Positions 1 to 8,776 of a DNA stretch of 64,000 nt are shown one piece after another. The position numbers and the translations under genes are program-made. Source of the DNA: Candidatus Nanoarchaeia archaeon. Its GTDB lineage: Archaea; Nanobdellota; Nanobdellia; SCGC-AAA011-G17; JACPNG01. Location: the NCBI GenBank assembly GCA_028714095.1, contig JAQTMY010000002.1:202636-266635 (forward strand), in the 5' to 3' direction. How positions within the stretch are numbered: position 1 is the first letter of the stretch; every line of letters begins with the position of its first letter. Below the pieces are notes generated by a model. The model was not told the DNA's origin and ran no database searches. It saw only the letters and a list, made by a program, of their open reading frames with translations.

Positions 1-203
1 CCTCTCCTCTTTTAATAATCTGCTGCCTGCAAGATTATGCAAATCGGTCGGATGTAGACTAAGGAACATATATTTTCGTAAACACATTTTGTGTTTAAAT
101 AACTTTTCATTCAAAAAAACAATCAGGATTTTTTAGATTTATCTGGAAGAATACCGGAATTTATTTCTAAACCCTTTTTAAGAAAATTTACAAAATAAAT
201 TAC

Positions 204-1229
204 ATGAAAGATGATTACAATCATTTCTTGGATCAAATAAAAAAAGAAAAGAATTCAGATTCTAAATTAATAACCTGTAATATCCCATCAATAAATCCTC
301 CTCCGGAAATAAATCCAAACCAAATAATAAGAGTAGATGAAACCTCATACACTGATTTAGGGGATGAAACTAAAAAGTTCCTCCCAACTCCCTATATCCC
401 TCAGTTAAAAGACTTAGAAAAAACAGTTAAGGAGATAGATAAAGGACTGAAAAATCTAGACAAAGGTAAAAGGATAAAATCCGGGGTAATACCCCATCTA
501 CAAAATGACCTAGCCAATTTAATAAGAGATAAAATGGGAAAAGAAAAAAAATTTTATGACTTAGATGAATTATTCCCAAAACAACAGGAGTTAGTTTTTA
601 ATCTAAATCAGGAATTGATAAATTTAATTAATGTTCATTCTCAGGAATTAGATATTGTTTATGCAGATCTTGAAAAAATAATTGATTCAAATAAATACCA
701 TCTGCAATTAAAAGAAGACATAAATGCAAGAGCAGTTCCTCCACAAAGGGAAAAATATAAAGTATCTCTTGCAAATTTCAAAAGAACAAGATATCCAGAT
801 AAAGATTTCCATGAAAATCTTAAAACCCTTGTTCAGGATGGTAGATCTTTAAACGATTTGATATTCAAAAGCAAATTATATGCAATAGCAGAATCCTATG
901 ATAAAAAAGATATTGAATTAGGGATTTATCAGGCAAATCTTTTCCAGAAAAGTTTAAACGGAGGAAAAGAAGTTGCATACAAGGCAGCAAGATACCAAAG
1001 AAGACTTGCATCAACGTTTAGGATTTATCAATTTGTAAGAGCTGAAGGAAGACTAACCAAAGAATTACTGGAAGGGATTGATTCATTAGTTGAATTTAAC
1101 AATGAACTAAATAAATCCTTTACAGAGAATATTATAATAATAAACAATGCGATGCATTCAACAGCAGATCAGATAATAACTAACCAGACAATCTATCAGA
1201 CAAGATATCTTGGCAGTCATATGACATGA
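204..1229 (+). CDS. unknown helical protein
   Basis: A 341-residue protein I do not recognise. It has a short Pro-rich N-terminal part (about residues 25-75) and then mostly charged, heptad-like helical sequence rich in Lys, Glu, Leu and Asn. I see no signal peptide, membrane segment or catalytic motif. Translation starts at an ATG about 25 nt after AT-rich promoter-like sequence, with no clear Shine-Dalgarno motif. Its 3' end overlaps the convergent ndk gene by 13 bp. It may be a coiled-coil scaffold or structural protein, but no function can be assigned. Confidence 0.75.
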   Translation: MKDDYNHFLDQIKKEKNSDSKLITCNIPSINPPPEINPNQIIRVDETSYTDLGDETKKFLPTPYIPQLKDLEKTVKEIDKGLKNLDKGKRIKSGVIPHLQNDLANLIRDKMGKEKKFYDLDELFPKQQELVFNLNQELINLINVHSQELDIVYADLEKIIDSNKYHLQLKEDINARAVPPQREKYKVSLANFKRTRYPDKDFHENLKTLVQDGRSLNDLIFKSKLYAIAESYDKKDIELGIYQANLFQKSLNGGKEVAYKAARYQRRLASTFRIYQFVRAEGRLTKELLEGIDSLVEFNNELNKSFTENIIIINNAMHSTADQIITNQTIYQTRYLGSHMT

Positions 1230-1705
1230 ATATCATGTACAATCTTATAATTAAACAATTCAGATTTTGAGAACCATAATGAAATTTCTCTCTCAGCACT
1301 CTTCTTGTCTTCAGAGGCATGAATCAGATTTCCAACTTTTTTATTGTTGTCATTTGCGTATTTCTTTGATATATGGCAGAAATCTCCTCTTATTGTCCCG
1401 GGGAGGGATTCATTAGGATAGGTGCTTCCAACAATTTTTCTTACAACGTCTATAACATTAACTCCTTCTAATACAAGAGCAACAACAGGAGCCTCTTTAA
1501 TATAATCAACAAGATTCTTCAAAACTCTTTCTCCATGTCTTTCAGCAATTCCTGTATAATGGGTTTTGGCAAACTTATCATCAATCCATACCATTTTCAT
1601 GCCAACAATCTTAATACCTGCATCTTCAAAACGAGAAAGAATCCTGCCACACAAAGATCTTTGCACAGCATCGGGCTTCAAAAGGACTAAGGTTCTCTCA
1701 ATCAT
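1217..1705 (-). CDS. ndk: nucleoside diphosphate kinase
   Basis: Transfers the gamma phosphate of ATP to NDPs through a phospho-histidine, keeping cytoplasmic NTP and dNTP pools balanced. The 162 residues are close to the family length. The N-terminal strand with LLKPDAV, the Kpn-loop region LPGTIRGDF (about residues 101-109) and the active-site block NLIHASED (about 126-133, catalytic His129) are all visible. It is the last gene of the L7Ae-S28e-L24e-NDK cluster, an arrangement common in archaea, and overlaps the L24e stop by 4 bp, so translational coupling is likely. Confidence 0.97.
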   Translation of the reverse strand: MIERTLVLLKPDAVQRSLCGRILSRFEDAGIKIVGMKMVWIDDKFAKTHYTGIAERHGERVLKNLVDYIKEAPVVALVLEGVNVIDVVRKIVGSTYPNESLPGTIRGDFCHISKKYANDNNKKVGNLIHASEDKKSAEREISLWFSKSELFNYKIVHDIHVI

Positions 1706-1899
1706 TTTTCATTGTTCTCCTTTTTAGGAATTCTCTCATAAGACTCAGTCCATTTAAATTTCCTGGATTTTCTATTAAGGTTAAGCTGGTTTCTCTCACA
1801 TTTATTAGTACAAAAGTAACTAATCTTGCCAGACTTGAATACATACATCTTACCTGTTCCTTTTTCTAAGTTAGCACCACAAAAACTACACTTTGCCAT
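1702..1899 (-). CDS. rpl24e: 50S ribosomal protein L24e
   Basis: A 65-residue zinc-ribbon protein of the large subunit, found in archaea and eukaryotes only. Four Cys form the expected metal site: C4 and C7 (CSFC) and C30 and C34 (CTNKC). The block NRKSRKFKWTE after the ribbon is the family signature. It is one nucleotide downstream of S28e and overlaps ndk, so all belong to one operon. Confidence 0.97.
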   Translation of the reverse strand: MAKCSFCGANLEKGTGKMYVFKSGKISYFCTNKCERNQLNLNRKSRKFKWTESYERIPKKENNEK

Positions 1900-1900
1900 T

Positions 1901-2206
1901 TTAACCTTTTTTACCTCTAGTTAATTTTCTTGCCTCAATTTCAGTTTCTCTAAGCATTAAAATATCCTTCTTCCTTATAGGCCCCTTAACATTTCTTCTT
2001 AATACTTTTCCTTGGTCTCTCCCTTCTAAGATCTTACATCTAACCTGAATAACTTCTCCTCTTGTTCCGGTTCTTCCAACAATTTCCTCAACTATAGCCG
2101 GAACAGCATCAGTAAATGTTCTCTCAGAAGAGGTCTGTTCTTTTGGAGCAGTTGTTTTTTGCTGCTCTTTCTCTTTCTTTTGGTCTGATTGTTGTTGTTT
2201 GGCCAT
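1901..2206 (-). CDS. rps28e: 30S ribosomal protein S28e
   Basis: Small-subunit protein shared by archaea and eukaryotes. Residues from about 33 onward match S28e ([18 protein letters not shown], then [11 protein letters not shown] and [11 protein letters not shown]). At 101 residues it is longer than the usual ~70 because of an N-terminal Lys/Gln/Glu/Thr-rich, probably disordered, extension of about 30 residues. It sits 2 nt downstream of L7Ae in the same operon. No internal Met lies near the conserved core, so the extension seems real. Confidence 0.96.
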   Translation of the reverse strand: MAKQQQSDQKKEKEQQKTTAPKEQTSSERTFTDAVPAIVEEIVGRTGTRGEVIQVRCKILEGRDQGKVLRRNVKGPIRKKDILMLRETEIEARKLTRGKKG

Positions 2207-2208
2207 TT

Positions 2209-2685
2209 TTATTCTTCACTGATTTCTTCTTCAACAGGTTTCTCTTCAGCTTCTTCTTCCTTAGCCTTTGCTTTTTTAGCCGGCTTTTTCTTTTCCTTAA
2301 CAGGTTCTTCTTCTACAGGCTTTTTTGCAACATGCTCAGCATGTTCTTTAGGCAAAACTTTTTCAGTTATCTCTTTTATAAGACCCTTAGCCTCCCCCTC
2401 TTGAAGAACAGCCACAACGCTTGTTGGTCTTTGTATGCCTGCAGCAGTACCTAATTCCTCTCTAGAAGAAACTTCAACACAAGGGATACCCTTGTCTTCA
2501 CATAATGGTTTAATATGCATAATTATTTCTGCTGGGTTAGTATCTTTTGCAACAACCACAAGTCTTGCAATCCCTTTTTCTATAACCTTAGTTACCTCAT
2601 TAATCCCTTTCTTTATTTTTCCTGTGGTCTTAGCAACCTCAATGGCTTCAAAAGCCTTCTCTATGGTTTCTTTAGATAATTCCAT
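2209..2685 (-). CDS. rpl7ae: 50S ribosomal protein L7Ae with acidic/basic tail
   Basis: Kink-turn binding protein of the large subunit that in archaea also serves in C/D and H/ACA sRNPs and RNase P. The fold covers residues 1-120, with the RNA-binding stretch around GTAAGIQRP. The protein is 158 residues because of a C-terminal tail of about 35 residues made almost only of Lys, Glu, Pro and Ala. It is the first gene of the L7Ae-S28e-L24e-NDK operon. A purine-rich GATAGGAGGT lies 6-10 nt upstream of the ATG. Confidence 0.97.
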   Translation of the reverse strand: MELSKETIEKAFEAIEVAKTTGKIKKGINEVTKVIEKGIARLVVVAKDTNPAEIIMHIKPLCEDKGIPCVEVSSREELGTAAGIQRPTSVVAVLQEGEAKGLIKEITEKVLPKEHAEHVAKKPVEEEPVKEKKKPAKKAKAKEEEAEEKPVEEEISEE

Positions 2686-2877
2686 CTTAAACCTCCTATC
2701 ATTGGTTTAACAATGAATCTTGGTAAATTTGGGGTTTAAAAAGGTTTTGATTCTGTAAATTAAAGTCTAAAACATCCAAAAAAGCAGATTTAATAAAGTC
2801 TTAGTATAATTTATATAAAATATCAACTTAGAATTAATTAAAAAAACTTAAATATGTGAAAGAAATAAAAAATAAAT

Positions 2878-3552
2878 ATGTTTTCATTAAATGTAATCTC
2901 AAAAGAGGAAAATAAATCAAAAAATGCGATAGCCGATTTAAAAGGTTATGGACTTAGTATAACAAACAAACCAGATATTGTTCTGTGCCTCGGAGATTTT
3001 GGAACCTTATTCAGGGCAGAAAACAAATTCCCTGCAATCCCAAAAGTACTAATAAAAGATCAGGAAATCTGTAAGAATGAGGAAGATGAAAAATTTAAGA
3101 AAATAATTGAGAAAATAATTGAAAAAAAATATAAAATAAATGAATATCCTAAACTAGAAGCAGATAATCTTGTTGGTATGAATGATATTATAATAAGAAA
3201 CCGTGATCCAGGAACAGCCTTGAAGTTTACAGTAAAAATAGACAATAGGTATATAATAAGGGAACTTATAGGCGACGGGATAGTAATTGCAACCCCCTTC
3301 GGGGCAACTGGTTACTTTAATTCTATTACAAGAAAAAAATTCAGCAAGGGCTTTGGCATTGCATTCAACAATCCTATAAAAAGAGCAAAGCCAGTATATG
3401 CAGGAACAGAATCAACGATAAGTTTGGCAGTAAACGACGGCATTGCATTAGTATGCGCAGATAATTGCAAGGACATTATAGAATTAAGCAGTGGAAAATC
3501 AATAAGCATAAAGAGAAACGACAAAAACGCCAAGATAATCGCCTTGAAATAA
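2878..3552 (+). CDS. NAD kinase-like protein (altered GGDGT motif)
   Basis: Resembles ATP-NAD kinase (NADP synthesis). The glycine-rich second half reads GDGIVIATPFGATGYFNS (about residues 126-143), the family's conserved C-terminal region, and the N-terminal nucleotide strand is VLCLGDFGTLFRA (about 35-47). In typical enzymes that strand carries GGDGT with an essential Asp. Here the aligned residues read G-D-F-G-T, so the Asp is displaced. Length 224 is short for the family (about 250-300). A TATA-like box (cttaaatatg) about 26 nt upstream of the ATG implies a leaderless mRNA. Family fairly sure, activity uncertain. Confidence 0.75.
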   Translation: MFSLNVISKEENKSKNAIADLKGYGLSITNKPDIVLCLGDFGTLFRAENKFPAIPKVLIKDQEICKNEEDEKFKKIIEKIIEKKYKINEYPKLEADNLVGMNDIIIRNRDPGTALKFTVKIDNRYIIRELIGDGIVIATPFGATGYFNSITRKKFSKGFGIAFNNPIKRAKPVYAGTESTISLAVNDGIALVCADNCKDIIELSSGKSISIKRNDKNAKIIALK

Positions 3553-3588
3553 GAAATCTTTAAATAATTCTTAGATTTTACCTTAACC

Positions 3589-4869
3589 ATGATAGATATA
3601 AGAATTATAAGAGAATCTCCAGAAATCATAAAAGAAAGTTTAAAGAAAAGATTCAAAGAAGATAAAATAAAGTGGATAGATGAAATTATAGAAAAAGACA
3701 AACTATCAAGGAAACTAAAAAAAGAAGCTGATGATTTGAGGCAAAAAAGAAATAATCTAACAAGCGAAATCAATGAATTAAAGAAAAAAGGCAAAGACAT
3801 CAAAAAAGTTCTTTTGGAAGCAAAGGAGATCCCGGAAAAAATAAAAGAAAGAGAATTAAGTTATGAAAATTTACAGAATGAAATAAATTACTATCTTTTA
3901 AGGATTCCAAATATTTTACATAAATCTGTCCCAAAAGGAAAAGATGCATCTGAAAACAAGGAAATTAAAAAAATCGGGAAGATAACCAAGAAAAAAGAAG
4001 ATATTAAGAATCACTCAGACCTTATAGAAGAACTAGGCCTTGCTGATTTTGAAACCGGAAGAGTTGTTTCAGGCCAGGGATTTAACTATCTTCTGGGAGA
4101 CTTGGCATTACTTGATTTAGCATTACAAAGATATGGGATAGATTTTCTTGTAAAAAAAGGATTCCTAGTTATAGTTCCTCCAATATTAATAAGAAAAGAT
4201 GCGATGGAGGGAGTAATAAATCTCTCAGATTTTGAAGAAGTAATTTATAAGGTTGACAAAGAAGATTTATATTTAATAGGCACAGCAGAAAATTCCCTAG
4301 TCCCATTATTTAAAGATAAAAAAATAGATTACGACAAACTTCCAATAAAGATTTGCGCAGTAACTCCCTGCTTCAGAAAAGAAATTGGAGGGCATGGAGT
4401 TGACACAAAAGGACTCTTCAGGATGCACCAATTTAACAAAGTAGAACAGGTAATATTCTCAAAACCAGAAGAATCCTATAGATTATTAGAAAAAATGCAA
4501 AAGATAACAGAATCTTTCTTTGAAAGTTTGGAGATTCCATTTAGGGTTATAGAAATCTGCTCAGGAGACCTAGGAGATAAACAGGCAAAACAATACGACA
4601 TTGAGGCCTGGTTTCCAAGACAGGATTCCTATAAAGAAATAACTTCTGCAAGCAACTGCACAGACTATCAGGCAAGAAGACTAAACATAAAATATCTTAA
4701 GAAAGATACCTCAAGGGACTATGTTCATATATTAAATAATACAATGGTAGCAACCTCAAGAGCGATGGTAGCTATATTAGAAAATCATCAAAACAAAGAC
4801 AATAGCGTTAATATCCCAAAAGTCCTTCAGCCCTATATGTTTGGCAAGAAAAAAATATCCATAAAGTAA
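3589..4869 (+). CDS. serS: seryl-tRNA synthetase
   Basis: Charges tRNA-Ser. This is the common class II SerRS, not the rare methanogen type. The N-terminal long-arm coiled coil that reads the tRNA variable arm spans about residues 30-110. Motif 2 is FRKEIGGHGVDTKGLFRMHQ (about 262-281) and motif 3 lies near the C-terminus around RAMVAILENHQ. At 426 residues it has normal length. It starts 36 nt after the NAD-kinase-like gene. Confidence 0.97.
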   Translation: MIDIRIIRESPEIIKESLKKRFKEDKIKWIDEIIEKDKLSRKLKKEADDLRQKRNNLTSEINELKKKGKDIKKVLLEAKEIPEKIKERELSYENLQNEINYYLLRIPNILHKSVPKGKDASENKEIKKIGKITKKKEDIKNHSDLIEELGLADFETGRVVSGQGFNYLLGDLALLDLALQRYGIDFLVKKGFLVIVPPILIRKDAMEGVINLSDFEEVIYKVDKEDLYLIGTAENSLVPLFKDKKIDYDKLPIKICAVTPCFRKEIGGHGVDTKGLFRMHQFNKVEQVIFSKPEESYRLLEKMQKITESFFESLEIPFRVIEICSGDLGDKQAKQYDIEAWFPRQDSYKEITSASNCTDYQARRLNIKYLKKDTSRDYVHILNNTMVATSRAMVAILENHQNKDNSVNIPKVLQPYMFGKKKISIK

Positions 4870-4909
4870 GCCAGATAGCTTTTTAAAGAATCTATTAGAC
4901 CAATTCTAC

Positions 4910-6979
4910 ATGTGTGGTATAATAGGTATATTCAACAGGGAAGATGCATTAAACCTAGCAAGAACCGGATTAAAAGAGATTGAATACAGGGGAAAAGATA
5001 GCTTTAACTTATATGCCCAAAAAGATTTTAGTCTTGGACACTGTTTGCATTCAATTGTAAACAAAGTAAAACAGCCAATAATCAACAAAGGAACTTTAGT
5101 TTCAAACTGTGAGGTATATAACTGGAAGGGGCTAAGTAAGAAATACAAACTAAATGCAAAAAATGATTCTCATTTATTGTCGCTTGTTCTGGAAAAGAAA
5201 AATATAAAAGAAGTTTTAGAAGAACTTGATGGGGATTATGCTTTTGCTTACATAAAAGACAATCAATTAATTCTCGCAAGGGATATTATTGGCATTAAGC
5301 CATTATGGTATTCTAATTCCAATGGATTTAGTTTTGCATCAGAAAGAAAAGCCTTAGAAAAAATCGGTTTTACAAATATAATTGAACTAAATCCAAGGAA
5401 AATATTAATCTATGACATTAAAACTAAAAAAATAAGAATAATCCAGAGAAAATTTTTCAGAATATCTCCAAAAATAAATTTATCAAAAGAAAAAATAATA
5501 TATCATATAATCTCTTTACTTAAGTCTTCAGTCAAAAAAAGAATTCCAAAAAAGAAATTTGCGTTGTTGTTTTCAGGCGGTCTTGATTCCAGTTTAATAG
5601 CTCTAACCCTGAAAAAACTTGGTTGTGATTTTACCTGTTATACCGTAGGTTTGGATAATCCGATTGGAGAAGAAGCAGAAGATATAGTCTATGCAAGAAA
5701 AGCAGCAAAAAACATTGGAGTAAAACTCAAGATTGTAAAAATAAAAGAAAACAGAATAGAAGATTATTTAAAAAAAATAGTTCCTTTAATAGAAGATTCT
5801 AATGTAATAAAGGTTGGTGTTGCTCTGACTTTTTATTTAGCATGTGAACAGGCAAAAAAAGATAACTGCAAGGTAATTTTTTCTGGAACAGGCATTGAAG
5901 ACATATTTGCCGGATATGAGAGGCATAAGAGAACAACAAATATTGATAAGGAATGTTTGTCAGGCCTTCTCAAGATATATGAAAGAGATACTTATAGGGA
6001 TGATATAATAACAATGTATAACGGACTTGAATTAAGAGTTCCATTTTTAGACAAAAAATTAGTAGAATTCGCATTAAAAGTCCCTGAAAAATATAAGGCA
6101 AATCCAGAAGAAACAAAAATAATAGTAAGGGAGGTTGCAGTCAAAATGGGTCTTGACAAAGAAATAGCCTTCAGGAAGAAAAAAGCAGCCCAGCACGGAT
6201 CAAAGATACATAGGGCAATACAAAAGTTATCAAGAAGAGAAGGAAATAGATTAATCTCAAAATATCTCACTAAGTTTTATTCAAAACCAAATGCCAGGCT
6301 GGGTTCATTGGTAAGTTCTGGAAAAGACAGTATTTATGTGATGTATACTATGATAAGGCAAAACTACGAAATAAGCTGCATGATCACATTAAAAAGCAAA
6401 AATCCAGATTCTTATATGTTCCATACCCCAACAATAGAACTGACAAAACTACAGTCAGAAGCATTAGGAATTCCATTACTAGAACAGGAAACTCCAGGAG
6501 AAAAAGAAGCAGAACTAAAGGATTTAAGAACAGCGCTTAAGAAAGCAAAGGAAAAATATCATATCGAAGGGGTTACAACCGGAGCCCTATTCTCAAATTA
6601 TCAGAGAGAAAGAATAGAAAAAGTTGCAGATTCTCTTGGATTAAAAATATTTTCTCCATTATGGAACATGGATCAGGAAAAAGAAATGAGGATGATCTTG
6701 CAGGATGGATTTAAGTTTATAATAACAAAAATCGCTGCAGAAGGGTTGGATAAAAGCTGGCTAAACAAGGAGATAACAGAAAAAGAGATTGATAAACTTG
6801 CAGAATTAAACAGAAAACATGGATTTAACGTGGCATTTGAAGGGGGAGAAGCAGAAACTTTAATGGTTGATGGTCCAATATTCAAAAAAAGAATTGTTAT
6901 CGAAGATTTTGAAATAAAAGAAGAATCCAAGAACATAGCAGAATTAATAATCAAGAAAGCAAAATTAGTTGATAAATGA
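4910..6979 (+). CDS. asparagine synthetase (glutamine-hydrolysing) fused to diphthine-ammonia ligase
   Basis: Three domains in one 689-residue chain. Residues 1 to about 170 are an Ntn-type glutamine amidotransferase with nucleophile Cys2 (MCGIIGIFN). Residues about 190-450 are an asparagine synthetase domain with PP-loop SGGLDSS (about 222-228). Residues about 460-680 are a Dph6/DUF71 N-type ATPase, with a second PP-loop SSGKDS (about 469-474) and the signature EGGEAETLMVDGP (about 643-655). AsnB makes Asn from Asp and Gln. Dph6 amidates diphthine on EF-2 with ATP and ammonium. Both halves look intact. The fusion may let glutamine-derived ammonia reach the Dph6 site; that is inference. Confidence 0.9.
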   Translation: MCGIIGIFNREDALNLARTGLKEIEYRGKDSFNLYAQKDFSLGHCLHSIVNKVKQPIINKGTLVSNCEVYNWKGLSKKYKLNAKNDSHLLSLVLEKKNIKEVLEELDGDYAFAYIKDNQLILARDIIGIKPLWYSNSNGFSFASERKALEKIGFTNIIELNPRKILIYDIKTKKIRIIQRKFFRISPKINLSKEKIIYHIISLLKSSVKKRIPKKKFALLFSGGLDSSLIALTLKKLGCDFTCYTVGLDNPIGEEAEDIVYARKAAKNIGVKLKIVKIKENRIEDYLKKIVPLIEDSNVIKVGVALTFYLACEQAKKDNCKVIFSGTGIEDIFAGYERHKRTTNIDKECLSGLLKIYERDTYRDDIITMYNGLELRVPFLDKKLVEFALKVPEKYKANPEETKIIVREVAVKMGLDKEIAFRKKKAAQHGSKIHRAIQKLSRREGNRLISKYLTKFYSKPNARLGSLVSSGKDSIYVMYTMIRQNYEISCMITLKSKNPDSYMFHTPTIELTKLQSEALGIPLLEQETPGEKEAELKDLRTALKKAKEKYHIEGVTTGALFSNYQRERIEKVADSLGLKIFSPLWNMDQEKEMRMILQDGFKFIITKIAAEGLDKSWLNKEITEKEIDKLAELNRKHGFNVAFEGGEAETLMVDGPIFKKRIVIEDFEIKEESKNIAELIIKKAKLVDK

Positions 6980-7055
6980 TTTTTTCTAATCTGTCCCGAA
7001 AATAATCCGGATTAATCAAAGCAACTTATAATTAAATTACAATAAAAATAACTCA

Positions 7056-8162
7056 ATGACTTATTTATCCAGAGAAGAAATTCTAAAAACAGCTGGAATT
7101 GATATTAACAGTCCTCTGGCAACTTTCTATGACGAATTAGGAAAATTTGATTCAGAAGCTTATCATCAAAGTGATTTATACAAAGAACGTGAAATTAAAT
7201 GTCTGGAAGAAATTAGAGAATTCAATGTAAGATTAGAAAATTATCACATAGAAAAAGCAATTGACAAGTTTATAGAAAATAACGGATTAGATGTAAATAT
7301 AACAAGGGCAGCCTATGAAAAAGAAAGAAAAATAACCAGAAGGTTCAAAGAGCATACAGAGGCTTTAGGAATAAACTACCATGAACTTGGTTTTTATCTA
7401 ATGGCAGACCAGGATGTTTTAGATGAAGTTGATATTCCAAAACAGACAATAAAACAAGATCATTGCTTCATTAATCTTAGCTTAGCAATTCCTACAATGG
7501 AACAATATAACAAACAGGCAGTAACTTACTGTCATGACCATGCAAAAGTAGGCTTTACTAATTTTTCTTATGAAGATAAAGAAACGATGAAGAATGTTAT
7601 CCCCCCAAATTTTAGACCAATAAAGAAAAAGATAAAAATTAATATTCTTGACAATGAATATGCTGAAACAGAGATTGAATTATTTAATTCTTTTATAACA
7701 GATTTGATGGGAAATAAACCCACAGCAGGAACTTATTGGACCTATACAAAAAAGGAAATAAATGATGATGTTATCCTGAATAAAAAACACAAAAGAAATA
7801 ATGGTTTTTATGAGGGAGTCAATCTAAACATAATAGACAACGGAAAAGAACCAAAATATTCCAACAGGGAGATAGATAAAAAATTATTTGAAAACGTGAC
7901 AATAGAAAATAAAGAAGGCATTTTCACATTGGGAAAATTGTACAAACTTGCCAATAAGGAAATTAACGATGAAGTATATTCCCCCACAGTGGAAGATTCA
8001 ATAATCGGAAGGATTGAAAACCTGGAAGAAAAAATAAACAACTACCTAAAGATGGAATATTTGATGATTAATGATATCCACCAGATAGCAGAATACGTAG
8101 GCATAAACAATAAAAAACTTATAAGGGATATTCTCGAGAGGCTAAAGGAAAAAATTATTTGA
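7056..8162 (+). CDS. unknown protein with C-terminal helix-turn-helix-like end
   Basis: A 368-residue soluble protein that I do not recognise. The first 120 residues are charged helices and the middle is mixed. The last ~45 residues (MINDIHQIAEYVGINNKKLIRDILERL) look like a short winged-helix or helix-turn-helix segment. There are no membrane segments and no clear catalytic motif, although isolated HDH and CH pairs occur near residues 155-170. Transcribed alone. Its 3' end overlaps the convergent glycosylase gene by 8 bp. Confidence 0.7.
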   Translation: MTYLSREEILKTAGIDINSPLATFYDELGKFDSEAYHQSDLYKEREIKCLEEIREFNVRLENYHIEKAIDKFIENNGLDVNITRAAYEKERKITRRFKEHTEALGINYHELGFYLMADQDVLDEVDIPKQTIKQDHCFINLSLAIPTMEQYNKQAVTYCHDHAKVGFTNFSYEDKETMKNVIPPNFRPIKKKIKINILDNEYAETEIELFNSFITDLMGNKPTAGTYWTYTKKEINDDVILNKKHKRNNGFYEGVNLNIIDNGKEPKYSNREIDKKLFENVTIENKEGIFTLGKLYKLANKEINDEVYSPTVEDSIIGRIENLEEKINNYLKMEYLMINDIHQIAEYVGINNKKLIRDILERLKEKII

Positions 8163-8775
8163 TTATGTCTTTTGTTTTTATGTACCACATATACAAATCA
8201 AGCTCAGCACAACTCATCTTTAATTTCTTTGCCAGATCCTTAAACTTATTTTCTATCTCAAAATAAACTTTCTTATTCAGAGTTTTAGGTTTATTCCTTA
8301 TTATTTTATCCTCAACCATTAGATTAAGGATATGTCTGTCCAGAATTGCCAGATCAAAATAACCAACATTTCTTAAAAAATGGCTTGCTTCTTTATACCC
8401 CAGTCCTTTGATATTCTTAACCAAAAATTCCCTCGCATCTCTGGAGCTTTTATTTTTTAACAAGTCCTTAATATTGCAGGAACTTCTTGCTTCAACTATA
8501 TACCTTGCTTTGTTGTTATGAAACCTATGTTTATTCCTTTTAATGCAATTTCTTATTTCAATCTCTTTAGCTTTAATAAAACCATCAACCCCTAACTCAT
8601 CCTGGATGTTCAATGCAGTCTTGGCCTTGGAATTAGCAGTCAACAAACAGAAACACATCTCAGAAAACCACTCGTCCTTGTTTTTGAAGTTCTTAAATTC
8701 CTTTAATTTTTTGTTTACTTTTTTAGAAATACTAGTTTTCCTTAATTTACTAATTTCATCAAGAAAAGATTTCAT
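8155..8775 (-). CDS. ogg: 8-oxoguanine DNA glycosylase/AP lyase, Ogg2 type
   Basis: Base-excision repair enzyme that removes 8-oxoguanine and nicks the AP site. It is 206 residues long, typical of the archaeal Ogg2 family. The helix-hairpin-helix is NIKGLGYKEASHFLRN (about 121-136) with the catalytic Lys in GYK (about 128). The conserved Asp follows in LAILDRHIL (about 146). The gene lies 1 nt after the PFOR stop and may be cotranscribed with it. Confidence 0.93.
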   Translation of the reverse strand: MKSFLDEISKLRKTSISKKVNKKLKEFKNFKNKDEWFSEMCFCLLTANSKAKTALNIQDELGVDGFIKAKEIEIRNCIKRNKHRFHNNKARYIVEARSSCNIKDLLKNKSSRDAREFLVKNIKGLGYKEASHFLRNVGYFDLAILDRHILNLMVEDKIIRNKPKTLNKKVYFEIENKFKDLAKKLKMSCAELDLYMWYIKTKDIIK

Positions 8776-8776
8776 T

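Noticed and set aside
1-87. Possible start of a leftward gene (ATG at 87 or 69) reaching the window edge
   Set aside because: Only about 28 codons are visible and they match nothing I recognise, so it cannot be told from chance.
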